64,000 nucleotides of DNA from Phlebotomus papatasi (lineage: Eukaryota > Arthropoda > Insecta > Diptera > Psychodidae): NCBI RefSeq assembly GCF_024763615.1, contig NC_077224.1, positions 75,960,712 through 76,024,711 of the forward strand, in the 5' to 3' direction. Under the pieces are notes generated by a model. The model was not told the DNA's origin. It searched no databases and saw only the letters and a list, made by a program, of their open reading frames with translations. The position numbers and the translations under genes are program-made. The first letter of the stretch is position 1. Every line of letters starts with the position of its first letter. This document shows positions 1-10,600 of this stretch, in pieces.

Positions 1-305
1 CGCTCTATAGTCCACAATTTATCGACCGTTGATTTCAAAACACTGATTTTAAGTTAGGTTATGTTTTTTAGTATGCGACATGCATAATTATTTTAATATT
101 TTTGGCAAACTTTATGAAGTAGTTGTGATAATTGCGATCCACAATAAAGAGAGCAAGGACAAGTACCACAATCGCAAAGAAAGTGGAAGCCGTCGAGCAA
201 TTTCAATACTAAAAATCGTTGATCATTTTAAAAAATTACATGGACTATAGTGCGACCCAAGTGTCAAATTTGAAACCAAATATGGACTATAGCGAGACTA
301 CTGTA
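1..305. mobile_element. pogo-like non-autonomous repeat, left end cut by window edge
   Basis: The stretch matches 45018-45357 along its length, with shared words such as CGCTCTATAG near the left and GGACTATAGCGAG near the right. It ends in CTACTG followed by TA, as the other copy does. In the complete copy the two ends are inverted (CAGTAGAACCCCGCTATAG against CTATAGCGAGGCTCTACTG). CAGTA-type ends beside TA are typical of pogo/Tigger elements. The assignment to that group is inference. The 73-residue ORF inside looks incidental. Confidence 0.6.
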
Positions 306-950
306 GAAGGCGCAGGCAGACCTCACCAACAAACTCCCTGGAAAGTGATAAAAAAAAAACTGCTCCTGATGGAAGGCAAAATATCTGTGCTAATAAGGGA
401 TGGATGGCAGAGAGTGTTTCTCCGAGTACATATTAATTAATTAGAAAAATTTTCAAATTTGTATTATTTTTAAAGGGTTTTATTTGTCGGCCGATACCCG
501 CATTACTCCTGGCGCTCCTGGCCGATATGTCCCCTTTATCTGATTTTATATGGCAGATACAATATATACACAGTGCATGGTTGCAATTTTATCTATTTTT
601 TTTTACTAATTTCTCTAAATATTAAGAAATCAAATGTAGAGATATATAGATAAATGGATTACTAGAGTTCCAATTAACATGTTCAAAAGTACCAAAAATT
701 GGTTTGGAGCTTTTATTTTAAGCAAATTGTGGAGCATTTTACTTAACTGGCCGATACATACTTCCCTTACCTTACATAATGCCATTTCGCGCGTTTTTTT
801 CGGTGCCAAAAATGTGCATAATCCTGGGATTCAGTGTAATTGTGGCCACATCGGGTCAGGGATTTTTTCAAATACTACTTTACCTTGACTTTTACACAAT
901 TTTCTGGATCTGTTAAATTGATAACGTAAACTATTTCCGAATTAAATTTT
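306..950. other. AT-rich intergenic stretch, no gene seen
   Basis: No convincing coding frame is seen. About 790-838 matches the right end of the element at 26411-27723 (GTGCATAATCCTGGGATTCAGTG followed by TA, in pieces), so a decayed end of that family is present. The rest is unassigned. Confidence 0.5.
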
Positions 951-1044
951 ATATGAGACGCTCAGAGCAGAAGTGGTCTCCTTTGTATGCATTTCCCGCA
1001 TTTCCCTATTAAAACACTCCACTTCTGCTCTGAGCGTCTCATAT
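951..1044. repeat. 26-bp perfect inverted repeat (hairpin)
   Basis: The arms 951-976 and 1019-1044 are exact reverse complements, beginning ATATGAGACGCTCAGAGCAG and separated by 42 bases. It could be the core of a small foldback transposon or a structured transcript. No target-site duplication beyond the AT-rich ends could be defined. Confidence 0.85.
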
Positions 1045-1330
1045 ACAGTAGACTAGACTCTCTCAAATTCGGGCATTTGGGACCAAAATGTCAGCTGAAA
1101 TAGAGAGAAATTCGGGCAACATACTTTTTGAAATGCAACGATTTTTTATTCATCTGCATACAAATTGAGCTTACACACTCATATATATATATATCGTAAA
1201 TTGCATGAAAATCCCTTAATACAGTAGTAGACTCTCGCTAATTCGGCTCTTTTAAGATCGGGCTACTTTTAAATTCGGGCAGCGGTTACATTTTCGAGCA
1301 CTAAAATATTCAAAAAAAAAAATATGCTGC
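1045..1330. mobile_element. fragments of pogo-like MITE ends
   Basis: Two partial copies start with TACAGTAGACTAGACTCTC at about 1045 and ACAGTAGTAGACTCTCGC at about 1222. Each is followed by ATTCGGGC or ATTCGGCTC words, as in the complete element just downstream. They are truncated and lack matching right ends. Confidence 0.55.
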
Positions 1331-1332
1331 TA

Positions 1333-1556
1333 CAGTAGACTCTCGCTCAATCGGCTCTTTTTCAATCGGGCGCAAAAATTTGTTGATTTTCAAGCAATTT
1401 TTTTTCAAATTTGCTGTATTTCCCCTTGTTTTATCGTGATTCTCAAAATTTGAGCGCTTTTTGTGGAATTTATAATGATTTTGATGCCCAAATCCCCCGA
1501 TAATTTGGGTGACATTTTGCCCCATATGCCCGATTGAGAGAGACTCTACTCTACTG
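1333..1556. mobile_element. pogo-like MITE, apparently complete
   Basis: The left end CAGTAGACTCTCGCTCAATC follows TA (1331-1332). The right end, GATTGAGAGAGACTCTACTC then TACTG, is followed by TA (1557-1558). Inverted ends and a TA duplication fit the pogo/Tigger branch of Tc1-mariner. The 224-bp interior is A/T rich and encodes no transposase. Confidence 0.7.
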
Positions 1557-1683
1557 TATTCAATCTTCGATCTTCGTGATCCACGTAACTTCCTAAAGAT
1601 TGTGACTTTAGTTCAAAACGAAAGTAAGGGTAAAACAGACATATTGCATTATTTTATTATTTTGTTTTATAAAGTATAGGTAG

Positions 1684-1983
1684 TAGGGCGTTTCAACTAG
1701 GAAAAAAAATTTTTGGCACTATTCTCACGGTGCTGTATTTGATGAGACAAGAAAGTTTTTCTTCTACGACCATATGATCAGACGCTGTTTAGAGGTGGCT
1801 GAACGACCCTCTCTGTAGTGTAAAATCCGATAAAATCAGAAATTTGTTCTACAGAGAGGGTCGTTCAGCCACCTCTAAACAGCGTCTGATCATATGGTCG
1901 TAGAAGTAAAACTTTCTTGTCTCATCAAATACAACACCGTGAGAATAGTGCCAAAAAATTTTTTTCCTAGTTGAAACGCCCTA
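1684..1983. mobile_element. hAT-like MITE of 300 bp with long terminal inverted repeats
   Basis: The ends TAGGGCGTTTCAACTAGG and CCTAGTTGAAACGCCCTA are inverted copies, and pairing continues for roughly 130 bp per arm around a short centre near 1825-1850. The 8-bp sequence ATAGGTAG directly flanks both sides (1676-1683 and 1984-1991), which is the duplication length of hAT transposons. No coding capacity is visible. Confidence 0.9.
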
Positions 1984-1991
1984 ATAGGTAG

Positions 1992-2480
1992 TCGTATTCC
2001 TATTACGAAACACAAATTAAAGCTCAATAAACAATTGCTTATTGAGTTCTGATAATCTTTTTGCTTGTTGAATAGCCTTCATTTTAAGAGAAACAGATTC
2101 AAAAATTAATTAAATGACTAACTAGCCTTGTGCTTCATATTTAAAAAGCTCTACTAATAAATAAAAATAGGTTAAAACAACACATAGAAAACACTGAAGT
2201 AACTATCGCATTTTTTTTTAATGATTTACATTTACGACAAAAACTTTATCTAGTTCCTGTTACCGTTTTTCCTACGTATTTATAACATATACTTGAAACA
2301 AATTAAACTTTTTTGTTTGCAATCGTCAATTATTTGCGTAATGCAGATCAAGACTGAAAAAATCAATATTATACGTCGTTATCGCAAAAATACAACAAAA
2401 ACAGAAAAGCTAATTTGAGGAGTCATATCAATAAATATTTATATTTTTTTTAAAACAATTAAAAAAAACACTTTAACATC
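1992..2480. other. AT-rich spacer downstream of the sulfotransferase gene
   Basis: It contains A and T runs only, with no convincing ORF, RNA gene or inverted repeat. It lies beyond the polyadenylation signal of the minus-strand gene that follows. Confidence 0.6.
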
Positions 2481-2485
2481 AAAGA

Positions 2486-2500
2486 ACTTTATTTTATTTT
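2486..2500 (-). promoter_or_regulatory. polyadenylation signal of the sulfotransferase gene
   Basis: Read on the minus strand, AATAAAATAAAG occurs about 75-85 bases after the stop codon at 2574. It is the first AATAAA in the 3' direction. Cleavage probably follows within about 30 bases. Confidence 0.6.
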
Positions 2501-2573
2501 CGTCCACCGCTGTCTTATTTAATGTTTATGACGATCTCTGAATGAAAACACTCTTTTCAAAATATTCTTAGAG

Positions 2574-4046
2574 TTAGATGTCACAGAAAACACGATGAAT
2601 ATCTGGGTCCATATTATTTTTTTCTATTTCTGTTAGAGTCCACTTATCAAACTGCTCAATCACTTCTTTTGGCATTTCTTCCTTGTAAGATCCTATCACT
2701 CCCTTCCTCACAAAATGAAAGTCAGCATCAGGTAGTGTTGTTTGAAGGTCCCTTTGAAATTTATCAACGTGCTTCTCAAAATTTATCCTAGAATTTTCTA
2801 TAAAAAAAGACACCGCATTAATTTTTCGTCCCTTAAAGTTAATTTAGTAGGTTATTAATAAAAAAAAATCGCTAAATATAAAACTGTCTTGTTTAACTTA
2901 CTAGAAAATCTTGAAAAAGACAAGTAGTCTGCAAGCTCAAGAACTTCTTCTTTTTTCAAAGATTTTCCCAGAAACTGAGCAGTTTTTCTAATAACATTGG
3001 GATGATCTCTCTTCATCTCTTCATATGTGAGAAAAAGTATGTTGTCCTCATTTCTTATGTGCCAGAAGTTAGACACATGGGTATGATATGGAGCAAACAT
3101 AACCCGATCCTTCATAAAGATATCGAAAAAGTCTTCCCAACTCCCAGAAAAGTGGTGCACATTTCTATAATAATGGTAGAAGGAGATGGCTACATCTTTA
3201 ACATTTCTAGCCACGTAGATCATTTTTGGTTTAACTGTCCATAGCTGCTTGGGAAGCAGAGGGGCTGGCAATAGACTCCTGATAAATCGACGAGATTTTG
3301 ATTCTCTCAGCATGTTCAGTATATTGGGTAATTTCACTTGCTTAGATAAGATGTAGTTCGTTCTGAGAAAATATTTATAATATTATATGAAATATATGTT
3401 TCAAAGAGTATTTTTAAGCGTGAGTATCTTGATTCTAAGCTACTCTTTCTAAATAAAAATCCCTTAATGTGTTTTAACAACCAGATTGAATTTTTCATAT
3501 CTTAATTTATAAAGCACAAATTTAGTGAAATATTATGCACATTTCGAATTAACCCACTTTAAACTGATCCTGAGTGGTAATTTTAACAGAGATACATTTG
3601 GGGTATTTATTAAAATATACAATAAGGAGATTATACCATTATGAAAGATTCTCCACGTTGGTGATACATTTCGAACGAAATACGTTTGATCACTATGACA
3701 CTATGTAAACTTACTCAAGGTAGGTAAAGGTCTCTGTTTCATATTTCTTTTCAGATCGTTCATAATCTAAATCATTGCAAATCTGCCAAATCATTTCCTG
3801 AGTCCATGTAGATCCGGATTTTGGAAAAGCTAGCAACCAAACATCATCAGGACGCACTTCGAAATCATAAATGGTTTCTATGGAGTCCTGGAAGAAACCA
3901 GGAAGAAAGTACGAGTGATCTTTCGGCCATACAGGTGCTTGCGAAACGTCCGTATTTTTCACAATGATAAACTCCTCCATTCCAGCATATTTCACTTTTT
4001 CAACCTCTTCTTCTGTACCAGAAAATTTCTCCCAAACAATTGGCAT
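2574..4046 (-). CDS. cytosolic sulfotransferase (SULT1-like), catalytic His apparently replaced
   Basis: SULT enzymes move the sulfuryl group of PAPS onto phenols, alcohols or amines in the cytosol. Three exons are read on the minus strand: 4046-3715, 3362-2902 and 2797-2574. The introns are GT-AG, of 352 and 104 bp, and the protein is 338 residues, usual for the family. The PAPS 5'-phosphosulfate loop FPKSGSTWTQEM is at residues 74-85. The 3'-phosphate motif YVARNVKDVAISFYHY is at about 160-175, with R163 and S171. RKGVIG is at 295-300 and FDKW near 314. In the family motif R-F-I-(K/R)-(T/S)-H-L-P the codon at residue 141 is CTA (Leu) instead of His, so catalysis may be lost or changed. No signal peptide is seen. 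The start Met opens exon 1. Acceptor substrate is unknown. Confidence 0.93.
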
Positions 4047-5073
4047 TTTTGAAGCAAATTCTAAAGTTAAACTAACTGTCTTATACTAAAAGTACCTTAT
4101 ATTTGGTGGTATTGTTCAGAATTATATTTAGTGTATGTTTTGTGACGTGTGAGTAATAAATTTAATACAGAAAATAATAAAGTGTTACAGTGAGAGGCAA
4201 AATTGTATCAATGTTTCACGATTCTCTATAAAAAAATGAATATCTCATGATCTAATTGCAAATTTCATTTGTTATAGTAATTGCAATTTTTGTTATATAA
4301 ATTTTGTAACGCATTATTCCAGAGAGCATTGATGATAATAAATCTATCTATCTATCTGCTAGCTAATTTATATTTCGTCTCATTTTTCTTAGTGACAATT
4401 TGATATGACGACAGCTCAGAAATAGTTAATAAAATATACATTATTTTGTCATTTTTTTTTTAGAAATAAGATAGCTATTATTGAATCCATTCATTTGATG
4501 TACAATAATAAGAAAGTAAAGTTAAAGTAATTGATTTATTGGCAAATACAAATCTCAGATTTAAATCGATCTCCTGTAATGTAGGCCATTCGCGAGTTGT
4601 TCGTTTCTCTGAGGAGTCGATGGAGTCTGAATTAGAACTATTTTTCTCTGGTGTTTCCTCAATATTGTCGTATTATATTAATTTCCTCAACAAATTCCAC
4701 CTATTTAACAACAGATTTCATTGATAAAATTCAGTAATTTTCCTTAATTTAGGAAAAGTTAATTTTACATGAATTCCGTTACGTTTTTGCAATATTGTTC
4801 AAATTAGAGGAGTGAGAATGTCATCTACACACACCTCCCAAATGTTCAAATTTGAGGAACTCTACTATACCCCATTTAATCTTCCATGCTTCACTGAAAT
4901 ATAAATAATTGGTGTTTGAAAATTTTCCTCTATCATAAAATGCTTCAAATTCACAAGAAATTGCAACGATTTAGTGAGTACGCCAGCCTTACATAAAATA
5001 GAAGAAGAAGAAGATTCATATAATAATTGTAATAATTGCTTATTGATTTTTCCCAACTTTTCGGCGATAAAGA
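4047..5073. other. upstream region of the sulfotransferase gene
   Basis: It is AT-rich, with short CTAT repeats near 4347-4362. No coding frame above background is found. The minus-strand promoter must lie here, but no TATA or initiator could be picked with confidence. Confidence 0.4.
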
Positions 5074-5402
5074 TACAGCGCCCGCTCTCTAATCCGTATC
5101 GGCGTAATCCGGACGAGTTATCGACGGTTACATTTAAAATAATTTTGAGGTCATGTATACATGTGTGTTTAGCAATGAAAATTAATTATCCTGTGATGTT
5201 TTTGTTTAATAAATGAAGTGTAATAGCATAGAATTCTCTAATTATGTCTTTCTAATCTTCTTTAAAACTCTCATTCTAATTCTACAAAAAAAGCCTTGTA
5301 TTATATTTTCGAGACGTTGAACAAATTCAAAAAATTCATCCGGATTACAAAGCGGACATCTGTCATATTGTCTCCCAATTATCCGGATTACAAAGCGGGC
5401 AG
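5074..5402. mobile_element. pogo-like MITE
   Basis: The left end CAGCGCCCGCTCTCTAATCC and the reverse complement of the right end, CACTGCCCGCTTTGTAATCC, match at most positions, each beside TA. The repeated ATCCGGATTACAAAGCGG words are typical of pogo/Tigger ends. No transposase is seen; the ORF inside is a translation of the repeat. Confidence 0.65.
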
Positions 5403-6640
5403 TGTAGATTGAAAAATGCATGTTTATTTCAGTGGAATGATAACTTTTCGATACTATCGAATCTATGGTATCGATAAATCTGTCTTGTAGACTGAGTAAA
5501 TAACAGATTTTAAACATTATTGGACCACATTGCGATTATTGTACCATTTTAAAAAAAAATATGATTGTTGCTAAATATTTGTAATATCCAAAAAAAAAAG
5601 TGTAACTTCGTCAGTTAAACTTGTAACTTCCTTTTGACAACTTTTCAGGGGACGAAATTTTCAGTTCAGCTTTATTTTTCTTAAAAATGAGCCCCGAATG
5701 CGATACTTTTGAGTCAAAATAATAAAAGTGGCACTAATAAACTGTAAGTTAACTCGAAAAAATCTTTATTAAAATGATTTGAAAGCTGAGATAATGAGAT
5801 ATATGTTCGATGAAACACAATAAGATTTTATCGTAACTTCCATCGTTTATAAATCCGTAAATTCCAATGTATGGAGATCTTGGAAGTTACGACAATTTTT
5901 AAAAACACATTATATAAATTTTAATTACTCTAGTGACAATGAGTGTCTTTATTTCACTATCCCTGTCCCTAAAAGCTTTTATTTCATAAATGGTATTAAA
6001 TAAATTTTGTGCACCGCGTCATTTGTTTTGTTTTGAATTAATGACAGATGGGCAGGGATTTTTTTTCACTTTTTTCTCACAAATAATGAATTAAAATGAT
6101 TTAATGTTGTATTATTCGTCCTATCTTTGGGTATTTGGAAGAGTTTGTGAACGTTTTAATGAGAAATATTAATTTTTTTCTGCAAATTACAAGCCACGCA
6201 AGTGAGCAAAAGAAGTTACGGCAAATGCTGATTACACTCGGCTCTTCGTTATCCGGTACTTCGTTATCCGGGTGACAGCTGCCAAACACTGGCGGTTGAT
6301 GTATTCAAATACGATTTTTTACGAAGCGTGCAGTTTGTCCAGAGTGAATTAATGTGTTATTTTCATTTTATCAAAGTTTTTGACACACAATCGTGCTACA
6401 GGTTCAAAATGAAACATAAACACACCACAATGAAAATTCTGTTGTTTTTCGACAAAAAACAAATTCCCACAGCAGAAAATAGAAAAACCGTTGACCAGAT
6501 TCAAAAACCCAAAATGTCAATTTTTCTCAAATGAGTTTAATAAACAAAATTACGCTGATTCTAAATATGTATCCCAAAATCGCAAAAATGAAGTTACGAT
6601 AAATGCAGATTTAACTGACGACTCATATAATTTCTTCTTC
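5403..6640. other. intergenic repeat-bearing stretch with GTAACTTC words
   Basis: GTAACTTC or its complement GAAGTTAC occurs near 5601, 5622, 5833, 5883, 6211 and 6591. The left copies share CGTCAGTTAAA with the inverted AACTGACG near 6616, so a decayed inverted-repeat element of about 1 kb is possible. At 6229-6285 two CTTCGTTATCCGG words look like another pogo-type end. No gene is seen. Confidence 0.4.
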
Positions 6641-7665
6641 TTCTTCTTTATTTTACTTTTACGGCTGTTGGATTCAAATTAGATCCATATAGCCAATAAT
6701 TTAAAATTTTTAGAATCTACAGTCGATACTATATCGAAAAGAACATGTCACGGTCACCGGGTCACCCGCGACTTTACTTTTCGCCCTTTTCGCCACACCA
6801 TCCATATATTCGCCATTCAATTTTGTCTGGATATTTCGTAAATTGCCTCTCATCGTTTTTTACTTTTGCATTTTTGAAAAAAAATGAATAGAGATAGATA
6901 GTTAGATAAATTGGTTTAATTTGTGGATCGACACTGAGGCCATTTCCACAATAAAAAACATAAAAAATGAATGAATTTGAAATGAATATTGGAGTGAGCT
7001 GAAGCTAGCACACAATGACGACCCAAATTTGACAGCCATACTGGAAAACACAGTGAAGTGCAAATTAAAATGTGTGAGATTTAATCGCTTCTGGGAGTGG
7101 GATCTGATGCTGGAAGACAATTATTGCACTAGATTATTCTTTCCCAGTGCCCAGTAATGTTCTCAGTGTCTTTCTGAGTGTTGTTTTTAGGGTTTCTAGT
7201 TGTGTCCTCCAGAACGCAAATTGTGTCTTTCCCAGAGCACAATTTGCGCTTTAACAGGGCACAACTTTATCTTGTCTCCCTAATCAGTGGATTCTTGATA
7301 CTGTTGAACACGATCACCAGATTCTTGTTTTTTGGTCTGTAAGTGTAAGTGTTCATGTGAGTGACTTTCGGCCGGAAGATTTGTGAATTTTCACTGTTTT
7401 CTTGAGTGTGCAAAATTTTTGTTTCAAATGTTTATAAACAAATCGCAGCGCCCTCAAGGTGGTATAAAAAGCAAACTTTGCTAAATGCTAAGCGCCTCTG
7501 GTGGAAATTTTTGGAAATCTGTGTGAAGTTTTTCCAAGAGCAATCTGTCAAAGGAAGTTTTGCGTCTTGTGGGAATTTTTCTTTTGCTGAAGAAAAAAAA
7601 CTAGTGAAAAAGTTCAAGTGGTGTGCAGTGTGTTGTGCAAAGTGTGAGAGGAACGAACGAGTGAT
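6641..7665 (+). promoter_or_regulatory. probable promoter and 5' leader of the WD-FYVE gene
   Basis: The base composition becomes more mixed towards 7100-7660. The CDS start at 7666 is preceded by an in-frame TGA at 7645-7647. Short upstream ORFs in other frames (one spans 7406-7681) overlap the start and could lower translation. No TATA box or transcription start was identified with confidence. Confidence 0.35.
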
Positions 7666-10600
7666 ATGGCGGCAGAGATAAAACCAGCCCCACGTACGGG
7701 GAATGACCAGAGATTCAGTACGTCAAAGCCAAAGCCTGAGCTTCTCAGTAAGCTGGAAGGCAGTGGCGACGACGTCAATGCTGCCTGCCTCATTCCTGGT
7801 GAGGATGGCGTTATCAGTGTGTCGGATGACAAGACGATTCGGGTGTGGTTAAAACGGGGCTCGGGGCAGTACTGGCCAAGTATTTGTCAGTACATGCCAT
7901 CCGGATGTACGTCTCTGGACTACATTCCCGAAACGAGGCACTTATTTGTGGGTCAGGAGAATGGCACAGTGTCACAGTACCTTCTGGCTGAGGATTGCAA
8001 CAGTCTCCAGCTCATACGGGACTTTCTGGCTCATCAGGCTCGTGTTGTGGCTGTGGTGTTTGCCAAACACAGTGGCTGGATACTCAGTGCTGGACGAGAT
8101 AAGATCTTTTCCTATCACTGCACCAGCACTGGCAATCGCATCGGCGGATTCACTTTTGAGGCCATCTGTACAGCCCTCCAATACGATTCCCAGGTAAGTT
8201 TTACCCCTTTTCCCAAACCTGGATAAATTCTCAAGATCCCATTGCTTTCCCTTCCGTGAAGGCCAAGTACGCCTTTGTGGGCGACTATGCCGGTCAGATA
8301 ACGATGTTGCGTCTCGATTCGACCGGCACCACCGTGGTGACCACATTCAAGGGACACACTGGCTCAATTCGTGCCTTAAGCTGGGTTCCGGGGCCACAGC
8401 TACTCTTCAGCGGCTCTTTCGACCAGTCGGTCATCGTGTGGGATGTAGGCGGACGCCGTGGCACTATCTATGAGCTCCAGGGACACAGCAACAAAGTGTC
8501 AGCTCTGGCCTATGCCAATGGCGCGCAGCAGCTCATCTCTGCCGGCGAGGATTCCGTTATTGTGTTCTGGGAGATGAATGCGATGCGCAAGGAAGTGCCC
8601 GAATGGGTGGAATCGGACATTTGCCAACTCTGCAGCCGACCATTCTTCTGGAATTTGAAAGCAATGATGGATCAACGACAAATTGGTGAGTCATGCTCTT
8701 TCCCAAGGGGATTGTCTCGTTATCATTTGCAATAATTTAACGTGGCGGAGAATTTTTTTGTCAACACGTTTTTCTTTGTAGAACAAAAAAATGTCAATAA
8801 AAGATAAATTCTAAGTCAGATGAATTTATCATACAATTTCTAAAATTGTGGATAATCAAATTAAATCCTTATTTGGATAGTCAAGAAAGAAGCGATAAAA
8901 AATGATTAAAATTTATTTAAATTTCGCAAGACAGTAATACAGATCAAGGCCAAAAAGAGTATCGCAATCACATGTATCGGAAGGAATAGTAAAAAAGGGT
9001 TGTAGGTGCAAACAGGCTGAAATTTAAATATTCAGGATAGGTTTTCAAGTGAATAACATGCTCCATAATACCACAGAATTTATATAGAATTGTTTTTTTT
9101 TAGAGTTTTTAAAATTTTTCTTTCAAAATCCATTGCTTCTTTTGGTTACAAATTACTATTTAGCACTAGTATATTATTGAAAAAAATACTGAAAATGAAA
9201 TTTTGAGACATTAATTTTTGAACTATCCCTAGCAGCTGGATCTCACTCAAGAAAAATTTATTAGCGGAAACAGGGGCAGAATTAGTCAGCAGTAATATCA
9301 GACATCAGACAGTGACGTGTTATAGTTTTCCTTAGAAAGAACCTTAAAAAAACTAATATTTATTCGGAGTAATTAACCCCTTTATCAGTTCATTTTAAAC
9401 ACGTTTTTCACAAATGACAGGAAAAGAGAAATTTCCTTTTCTGGCTCATTCTGTCCCAGTGTCCCCTTTTTAAGAGTAAGACACTTTATTTTGACGAATA
9501 TTCGAGCAGTAAAAAAATTAATTTGGTCAACCAAAAATTCAACAAGGTCAGTAATGGCTTCGGCACACCTTTTAGATCAGGAAAATTTCATAAAGTCAAA
9601 ATTCACATCCCTTTCTTTCGTAAAAGATTTGCATGTGTCTGTCCTACTCTTTCGCACTCTTCTTCTTTTTTTGAACATCACACCAAATTAAATTTAGTTC
9701 AATCCAATTTTTGTTTCTGAAAAATGGGATAGACTTAGGATAAGTGTGCCAAATTCCGGCCAGCATGCAATACCGGCCACATTTTTTATTTCTCAAACTT
9801 CCATGAATTTTTAGTTTTTGTGTGCTCTAGAGATTATACAATGTAAAAAATAACAAAAAAATATCGTTTCGACGAACAAGATGATCAGCAAAAGATAATG
9901 TAAGAATTACGAAAGGGCAAGAAACGATGTGAATGCAGGTGTCCGGAATAGGCCACTAATGCTATGTCTAAATTTTTATTCATTTTAAAATGTATTAAGA
10001 ATGATTTTAGAGAAAATAAAGACGGTAAACTCTTTACAAGATTCCAAGCAAAACTCCTTATAAAAAAGTAACAAAAAAAATCAACTTGTAATGAAAATGT
10101 TGGATTTCAAACTTGAGATTTTGGCGCTTATATGCAACTATATCGAAATTTAGCACACTTACCCTATTCAAATCTTTTAAGGAAGAAGGGGACGAGAATC
10201 TTAATTTCACGAAATTTTACAGTTCAAAAAGGAGTACCGAAAGCAATAAAAAATGGTCAGTAAAAATTAAAAAAACTGTGAGAGAATTAATCGTACAGTT
10301 TTTTTTTACTTACCGTTTATCGCATTTTCGTTCTATTTCTTCAATTTTCTTACATTATTTTCACCTAGTGCCACCGAGTATGAGATAAGGTAATACGGTA
10401 ATGCAAAATTTACGTAAGAATTGCAATGAAAATGCGTATATTAACGAAATACGGTGTAAATTTTACTGTCAATGTGATTCTGCCCTAAGAAGTAAAAAAT
10501 AAAATATGTTCAGTAGTTAATTAAAATTGGTCAGTAAAAAATTATAAGTGGCCAGTAAAACATAAAATGTGTTCAGTAAAAAATTAAGAATGAGCAGTAA

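Noticed and set aside
7972..8357. Minus-strand ORFs of 80-124 codons
   Set aside because: They are antisense to the well-supported WD-FYVE exons 1 and 2.
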